Source of the DNA: Helicobacter magdeburgensis
GTDB taxonomy: Bacteria > Campylobacterota > Campylobacteria > Campylobacterales > Helicobacteraceae
Length of the DNA: 64,000 nt
Reading direction: 5' to 3'
NCBI RefSeq assembly: GCF_000765825.2
Contig: NZ_JRPE02000010.1
Span: forward strand, 1-64,000
Shown: positions 59,496 through 64,000 of the stretch, one piece after another
How positions within the stretch are numbered: the first letter of the stretch is position 1
Layout: every line of letters begins with the position of its first letter
Made by a program: the position numbers and the translations under genes
The notes under the pieces: model-generated
What the model was told of the DNA's origin: nothing
The model's database searches: none
Seen by the model: the letters and a program-made list of their open reading frames with translations, nothing else

Positions 59496-60398
59496 ATGAA
59501 AGTTTTAATCATTGAAAATGAGATTTATTTAGCTCAAAGCATTGCAAACAAGCTTAGCGATTCACGCTTGGAGTGCGTTATCGCGCATTCACTCAAAGAA
59601 GTGCAAAAGGATCATTATGATGTGATTTTAGCCTCATTTGGCACGATTAATGAGGGCTACACAGAGCTAAGCAAAGCCTATCCACAAGCCATTATTATTT
59701 TAATGATTGCTTATATTAATGATGATACGGTGATTAAGCCTCTGCGAAATGGCGTAACAGATTATATTGTTAAGCCATTTATCGTTGATGAGCTTATCCG
59801 CAAAATCACGCACTACAAAGCATATAGAGAGATTAATGAAGAGATTAGTTTTTATAGGAGCTATTTTAGCTTTATTGAGCGTGAGCTAGGCACACCAGAG
59901 CCATTTTTGTATAATCCCCCCTTTGTGATTAAGACAAATACCCAAAGGGCAGCAGATATTTATGCTATGCGATATGCACGGGAAAAACGCGTCCATTTTC
60001 AATTTTATTCCCTGAAAGAAGATACTTGGAAAAGTATATTCCGTGTGCCACCAAAAAAGAATGAGATTTACTACATCACCAACCTTGAAGAGCTAAAAAA
60101 GAGTGATAGGAAGGATTTTCTTGAAGCGGCATTAAAGCACAATGTGATTATTAGCATTGTTTCAAGTGAAAAGGTTGCATTTCCGCAAGTGATTGACATT
60201 TCTCGGCAGTCTAATAGCGTGGAGCTAAGCGGGGAGATTCTATCAGTCAAAGAATATGAAAAGATTATTATTACCAAATATGAAAGTCGCTATCCGGATA
60301 TAGAGCTTGCTAAAAAGCTTGGAATGAGCCGCAAAAGCTTGTGGGAAAAACGCAAGAAATATGGCATTATCCGCAAAAATAAGACGAATCCACAATGA
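59496..60398 (+). CDS. HP1021-like atypical response regulator
   Basis: 300 residues. The N-terminal receiver-like domain (1-120) lacks the phospho-accepting Asp: DVILASFGT puts Ser47 there, while DYIVKPF keeps the Lys region. The C-terminal DNA-binding domain ends in a Fis/NtrC-type helix-turn-helix (YPDIELAKKLGMSRKSLWEKRKKYGI). Gene order ispDF-regulator equals HP1020-HP1021. HP1021 of H. pylori is an essential-type orphan regulator that binds oriC and responds to redox through several cysteines; here only one Cys (27) is present. Confidence 0.9.
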   Translation: MKVLIIENEIYLAQSIANKLSDSRLECVIAHSLKEVQKDHYDVILASFGTINEGYTELSKAYPQAIIILMIAYINDDTVIKPLRNGVTDYIVKPFIVDELIRKITHYKAYREINEEISFYRSYFSFIERELGTPEPFLYNPPFVIKTNTQRAADIYAMRYAREKRVHFQFYSLKEDTWKSIFRVPPKKNEIYYITNLEELKKSDRKDFLEAALKHNVIISIVSSEKVAFPQVIDISRQSNSVELSGEILSVKEYEKIIITKYESRYPDIELAKKLGMSRKSLWEKRKKYGIIRKNKTNPQ

Positions 60399-60910
60399 CT
60401 AAAAAACAAAAATTGATTAAAGACTTATTCCTAAGCCTTTTTTATAGTGGTTACTCGCCTAAAGCTCCCGGGACTATGGGGAGTGTGGTGGCTTTGCTTT
60501 TGGGGCTGCCTATTGTGTATTTTTCACAAGAGAGCATTTTTTTACTCAGCATTCTTATAGGGCTTATTGCCATTAAGCATATTGATAAATACGAAGAGAC
60601 AACACAAACCCACGATGATAAAAGCATAGTGATTGATGAGCTTGTGGGTATGTGGCTAGCTATGGCGATTGTGGGCTTTGGGGTGGCACATAGCCTGTTA
60701 GCCTTTGTGTTTTTTAGAATCTTTGATGTGTCTAAGCTCTCATTTATTGGCAAAATTGATAGGGAATGGAAAGGCGGACTAGGCGTTGTGGGCGATGATG
60801 CCTTGGCTGGAATCTTGGCTGGAATCTGTAGTGTGCTGACACTTCAAGGTTTAGTATTTCTCTCAAATACAATGGATAGCTTAAAATTTATACAGCCCTA
60901 TCTCGCCTAA
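60395..60910 (+). CDS. pgpA: Phosphatidylglycerophosphatase A
   Basis: Dephosphorylates phosphatidylglycerol phosphate at the inner membrane. YSGYSPKAPGTMGSVVALLLG at the N-terminus, DDKSIVIDELVGMWLA (the Asp/Glu catalytic block), FFRIFDVSK and GGLGVVGDDALAGILAGI are the PgpA signatures. 171 residues, several hydrophobic helices. It overlaps the regulator gene by 4 bp, so it is the third member of the ispDF unit. It is convergent with hydE with a 4 bp spacer. Confidence 0.93.
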   Translation: MTKKQKLIKDLFLSLFYSGYSPKAPGTMGSVVALLLGLPIVYFSQESIFLLSILIGLIAIKHIDKYEETTQTHDDKSIVIDELVGMWLAMAIVGFGVAHSLLAFVFFRIFDVSKLSFIGKIDREWKGGLGVVGDDALAGILAGICSVLTLQGLVFLSNTMDSLKFIQPYLA

Positions 60911-60914
60911 AAGC

Positions 60915-62579
60915 TTACACAACCTTAAGCCACTGCGGCAAGTAGGTAGCAAAGCGATCTTGTATAAGCGGATTTTGCATAAGATCGCCTTTAAACGCCA
61001 CTTGACTGATATTATGAATCTTACATAGCTCCACGAGTGCAAGGGCTAAAATCTCACATATTGAGCTTGCCACACTATATGCCACCCCCTCTATCTCTAG
61101 CCCACCAAGTAAGTAGCATAATGGCAGCCGCAAGGATTTATTGACTTCAATTTCACAACTGCCATTGTCTTTTGTAGTGAGCTTAAAATCAAGTTTGCTG
61201 ATATGTGGAAATAAGTAGCTTTGTGCCAAGTCTAAAACTTGAGCGTGATTTAAACTTTTGCCAAACATCATTCCAACAAGCTTTAGCATATCACTTGCAT
61301 TATGCGAGATAGAATCTTTGGTAGATTCTGAATCTGCTATGCCTTCAAGCTCTTCTTTTAAACGCCACTTGTGGTAATTCTCCACAAGTCTCGCCCCAAG
61401 CTTATTTTTACTCGCTAAATGTGGCAAAAGTGCGGATAAATGGGAGTAAAAACTAAGTGCAAGTAGATTCAAATCCTGCTTCTCTTGGCTATAAATACGC
61501 GTATCACTCAAGCTATCAAGCTCAAGGCATAAAGTAGAATCCGGCAAGGTATATTCTAGCGTATGCACTAGAGATAGGGATTTAAGGGGCTTTTTATCTT
61601 TGAGATAAGCATTGGCATTATTCAGTGGCTCTTCAATCTTACCAAAGCTATCCCAAAAATCAGGCTCACTACAAGCAATGCAGCCGTGTCCCGCCCGCAC
61701 AGGCCAGCTTGTTTTGGCATTAAACTTCACTTTTGGGCAGTTATTTGCCACATAAGGTCCTTTGCAGCCCACTTTATACAAGCAATAGCCTTCTTGCAAA
61801 CGCTCATCATCAAAAGATTCTACAAAATCCCCAGATTCAAACTTTGCCTTGCGTTCGCACATCTCGTGCAAGTTCTTGCCATAGCTCCATAATGGGCGGT
61901 TGAGATGATCACAGGGCGGAATCTCTTGAAGCAAAATATAATACATTAGCGAGCCTATCATATTAGCTTCACTAGGCGGACAGCCCGGGATATTCACAAT
62001 AGGTTGTCTTAAAAAGGTGCTAATGCCTTGAGATTGCGTAGGATTAGGATATGCTGCCTGCACCCCGCCAAAGCTAGAGCAAGTGCCAATGGCAAAAATA
62101 GCCTGTGCGTGTCGCGCTACTTCAAGGCATTCATTCTCGCCATTTGTGCTATCAGCCCCAGAAGTGAGAAAATACGCACTCTCCCCCAAAGACACGCCCC
62201 CTTCAATCACAAGTATAAACTCCTCTTTTAGCGTATCGTGTAGGCATTGTTTCGCATTAAAGCCAACCGCTCCCATAATGGTTTCGTGGTATTCAAGTGA
62301 GATATATTCTAAAAGCAAAGATTCTACCCCGGGCTTATCAAGCCGCAGGAAGCTTTCACTGCACCCCGTGCATTCTGCCATATGGAGCCATACAAGGCGT
62401 GTGGGCGGCTTGTAGGATAGAATCTGCCCACAAAGCGGCACATAATCTTTTGGGATTCCAATAAGATTACATATTTGTGTAACCCACTCTGTGCTGACTT
62501 CGTTGCGTGGGACTTTTTGCGTTCTTTTAAGCTGTTGTAAATGCGTATCTAACCGCTCTAGAATCTGTGCTTTATCCAT
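60915..62579 (-). CDS. hydE: HydE-type hydrogenase small-subunit-like protein
   Basis: 554 residues. The N-terminal 330 or so look like a [NiFe] hydrogenase small subunit without Tat signal: WLHMAECTGCSESFLR (Cys70, Cys73), IGTCSSFGGVQAAYPNPT, NIPGCPPSEANMIG, LHEMCERKAKFESGDFVESF, and GCKGPYVANNCPKVKFN...PVRAGHGCIACSEPDFWDSF. The C-terminal 200 residues are specific to the HydE proteins of Helicobacter and Wolinella. HydE is needed for active uptake hydrogenase; how is not clear. hydABCD is not adjacent. It follows a small unknown gene and argB. Confidence 0.88.
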   Translation of the reverse strand: MDKAQILERLDTHLQQLKRTQKVPRNEVSTEWVTQICNLIGIPKDYVPLCGQILSYKPPTRLVWLHMAECTGCSESFLRLDKPGVESLLLEYISLEYHETIMGAVGFNAKQCLHDTLKEEFILVIEGGVSLGESAYFLTSGADSTNGENECLEVARHAQAIFAIGTCSSFGGVQAAYPNPTQSQGISTFLRQPIVNIPGCPPSEANMIGSLMYYILLQEIPPCDHLNRPLWSYGKNLHEMCERKAKFESGDFVESFDDERLQEGYCLYKVGCKGPYVANNCPKVKFNAKTSWPVRAGHGCIACSEPDFWDSFGKIEEPLNNANAYLKDKKPLKSLSLVHTLEYTLPDSTLCLELDSLSDTRIYSQEKQDLNLLALSFYSHLSALLPHLASKNKLGARLVENYHKWRLKEELEGIADSESTKDSISHNASDMLKLVGMMFGKSLNHAQVLDLAQSYLFPHISKLDFKLTTKDNGSCEIEVNKSLRLPLCYLLGGLEIEGVAYSVASSICEILALALVELCKIHNISQVAFKGDLMQNPLIQDRFATYLPQWLKVV

Positions 62580-62596
62580 TTTATCCCCTTAGTCAT

Positions 62597-63061
62597 TTAA
62601 GCACCGCAATGCTTCTCTTGGTAGTGTAAAAGGCGGAGATTCTTTTTGTCTAATTGATAGTCTTTATCAAACTTTTTCCGCACGATTTGTTCAATCAAGT
62701 CAAGGCTATCAGGGCTTTTATTGCTATCAAACATATCAAGCACAATCGCATAAAGCTGAATATTTTCTGCCAAGCATTCAAACGCCTTTTGCCGCTCTTG
62801 GATAAAAAGCTGCTCGTTTTTGGTGTATTCTTTGAGTTTTAGCACAATGTGGGCAAAGACGCGTTGCACCAAATGGGGCTTAAGATAGGAGCTTAGAATC
62901 TTAGGTAGCTCATCAAGCAAAGATTCAAGCTGCTCTTTCTGCATAAAAAGTAGCACGGGCAGGAGCATTACAATGCGTTCTGTATTTTTGTCCATTGATC
63001 GTGCCTCAAGCTTTAGCCACAGCCGCTCTAAAAAGCCATAATGATACGATTCTAGTTTCAT
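62597..63061 (-). CDS. Small helical protein of unknown function
   Basis: 154 residues, not recognised. Almost entirely predicted alpha-helix, with a hydrophobic patch TERIVMLLPVLLFMQKEQ (about 28-45) too polar at its ends to be a clear TM, and charged helices after it (YTKNEQLFIQERQKAFECL, IVRKKFDKDYQLDKKNLRLL). It overlaps argB by 4 bp and is followed by hydE 17 bp on, so it is translated between them. Possibly a hydrogenase accessory protein by position only. Confidence 0.6.
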   Translation of the reverse strand: MKLESYHYGFLERLWLKLEARSMDKNTERIVMLLPVLLFMQKEQLESLLDELPKILSSYLKPHLVQRVFAHIVLKLKEYTKNEQLFIQERQKAFECLAENIQLYAIVLDMFDSNKSPDSLDLIEQIVRKKFDKDYQLDKKNLRLLHYQEKHCGA

Positions 63062-63930
63062 TTGTTTTCTTTTGTCGTGTTATTGCAAATCTCCGTGCCG
63101 ATACCCTGCGTGGTAAAAAGCTCTAAAAGCAGGGAATGCTCCACCCTGCCATCAATAATATGAGCCTTTTGCACGCCATTTTCCACGCAATCCACACAGG
63201 CTTCAAGCTTGGGTATCATACCACCGCTGATTACACCCCTAGATTCAAGCTCTTTAATCTCGCTTGGTGTGAGCGAAGAGATAAGCTCTTTATTTTCATC
63301 TAGCACACCCGGAATATCACTTAGAAAAATGACTTTTTTAGCCTTTAACGCTTTAGCAATATGACAGGCACATAAATCGGCGTTAATGTTATAGCCTAAA
63401 TGCCTTGCGTTCTCGCCATTAGCAATGGGTGCGATAACAGGCACAAAGCCTTCATTGATAGTTTTAAGCAAAAACTCCGGATTCACTTTTGTAATCTCGC
63501 CGGTATAGCCTAATGCACCATTATCCTTTGCCCTTGCTTGAAGCAGGTTTGCGTCCTTGCCACTTATGCCTACTGCCTTAGCGCCGTGAAAGTTTAAAAA
63601 TGCCGTGAGTTCCTTATTAATCTCCCCACTTAGCACCATCTCCACCACCCGCATAGAATCTGCACAAGTTACGCGATAGCCATTACTAAATTCACTTGGG
63701 ATTTTGAGACTTTCAAGCACTTCATTTATGCGTTTCCCCCCGCCGTGGATAATTACAGGCTTTAATCCAAGCATATACATCATCACAATATCAAGGGCAA
63801 ATTTTTCTTTTAAATCAAGGCTGCTTTGGGCTGCACCGCCATATTTGATAACGATAATTTCTCCCCTAAAGATTCTAATAAATGGCAGAGAATCTAGCAA
63901 TATCTTCACAACCCTTGCATTTTTTTGCAT
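63058..63930 (-). CDS. argB: Acetylglutamate kinase
   Basis: Phosphorylates N-acetylglutamate in arginine synthesis. IIVIKYGGAAQSS (catalytic Lys, phosphate loop), PVIIHGGGKRINEVLESL, ADLCACHIAKALKAKKVIFLSDIPGVLD, and GGMIPKLEACVDCVENGVQKAHIIDGRVEHSLLLELFTTQGIGTEI. 290 residues, complete. It is first in a unit with the small unknown gene and hydE. Confidence 0.95.
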   Translation of the reverse strand: MQKNARVVKILLDSLPFIRIFRGEIIVIKYGGAAQSSLDLKEKFALDIVMMYMLGLKPVIIHGGGKRINEVLESLKIPSEFSNGYRVTCADSMRVVEMVLSGEINKELTAFLNFHGAKAVGISGKDANLLQARAKDNGALGYTGEITKVNPEFLLKTINEGFVPVIAPIANGENARHLGYNINADLCACHIAKALKAKKVIFLSDIPGVLDENKELISSLTPSEIKELESRGVISGGMIPKLEACVDCVENGVQKAHIIDGRVEHSLLLELFTTQGIGTEICNNTTKENK

Positions 63931-63991
63931 TATTTTGCCCCTTATTCAAAGATGAAATGTATTATATCCCAAAATACGCAAAAAAGGAGAG

Positions 63992-64000
63992 ATGATGAAA
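63992..64000 (+). CDS. First codons of a gene running off the window
   Basis: ATG ATG AAA at the right edge after a good Shine-Dalgarno (AAAAAGGAGAG), divergent from argB. Only the start is visible. The MMK/MK opening is typical of an exported or ordinary protein alike, so no product can be named. Confidence 0.45.

Overview
The window is a gene-dense, AT-rich stretch of a Campylobacterota chromosome, most probably an enterohepatic Helicobacter (H. cinaedi, H. bilis or H. canis type). The evidence is the set of lineage markers: the four-subunit 2-oxoglutarate:acceptor oxidoreductase OorDABC, class II DAHP synthase, fused IspDF followed by an HP1021-type orphan regulator, a HydE-type hydrogenase accessory protein, and a run mltG / AsmA-like / nth / fliN / fliO / tonB that, as I recall, matches the H. 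pylori HP0582-HP0588 neighbourhood. Many promoters consist of an extended -10 only. The word AGATTCT/AGAATCT is very frequent on both strands. The exact species cannot be fixed by eye.

Layout. 1-2.3 kb: end of a phosphoethanolamine-transferase-like gene and two LPS-type glycosyltransferases, one with a repeat-derived in-frame insert. 2.3-4.4 kb: a TraF-like outer-membrane protein and a universal stress protein. 4.4-10.3 kb: a compact selA-selB-(cysteine-desulfurase-like)-moeA block for selenocysteine and molybdopterin, both needed for formate dehydrogenase-type enzymes. 10.3-13.3 kb: msrA and a TonB-dependent receptor with a G10 tract. 13.7-17.9 kb: unknown membrane protein, M20 amidohydrolase, dxr, cdsA. 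18-19.4 kb: major porin. 19.5-19.75 kb: a small structured gene with the layout of a type I toxin-antitoxin module, not covered by any long open frame. 19.8-25.8 kb: pyrB, lipoprotein, tlyA, ribF, cysS, murJ. 25.9-36.9 kb: FapA-like protein, ruvA, a chemoreceptor with a haem c motif, two signalling-like small proteins, lgt, paired SMR transporters, panB, ruvB and a frameshifted chemoreceptor. 37-44.3 kb: aroG (class II), SDR, CvfB-like, DUF305, DUF815 ATPase, clpA, clpS. 44.5-49.5 kb: oorDABC, mdh, mltG. 49.4-56.3 kb: AsmA-like protein, feoA, nth, CheX-like, fliN, fliO-like, tonB-like. 56.4-64 kb: yciI, thiC, ispDF, HP1021-like regulator, pgpA, hydE, a small unknown, argB and the first codons of the next gene.

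The most notable object is the candidate type I toxin-antitoxin locus at about 19,535-19,735. A 23-residue hydrophobic peptide has its Shine-Dalgarno buried in a hairpin. Two mutually exclusive 5' hairpins and a strong 3' hairpin flank it. A near-consensus promoter (TTGACT, 17 nt, TATAAT) inside the coding region points antisense across the ribosome binding site. Other points: in-frame repeat insertions in conserved proteins (glycosyltransferase, SelB, CdsA, CvfB), a desulfurase-like protein that seems to have lost its PLP lysine, a possible phase-variable receptor, and divergent genes whose membrane anchors appear to overlap on opposite strands. No tRNA, rRNA, CRISPR array or insertion sequence was recognised.
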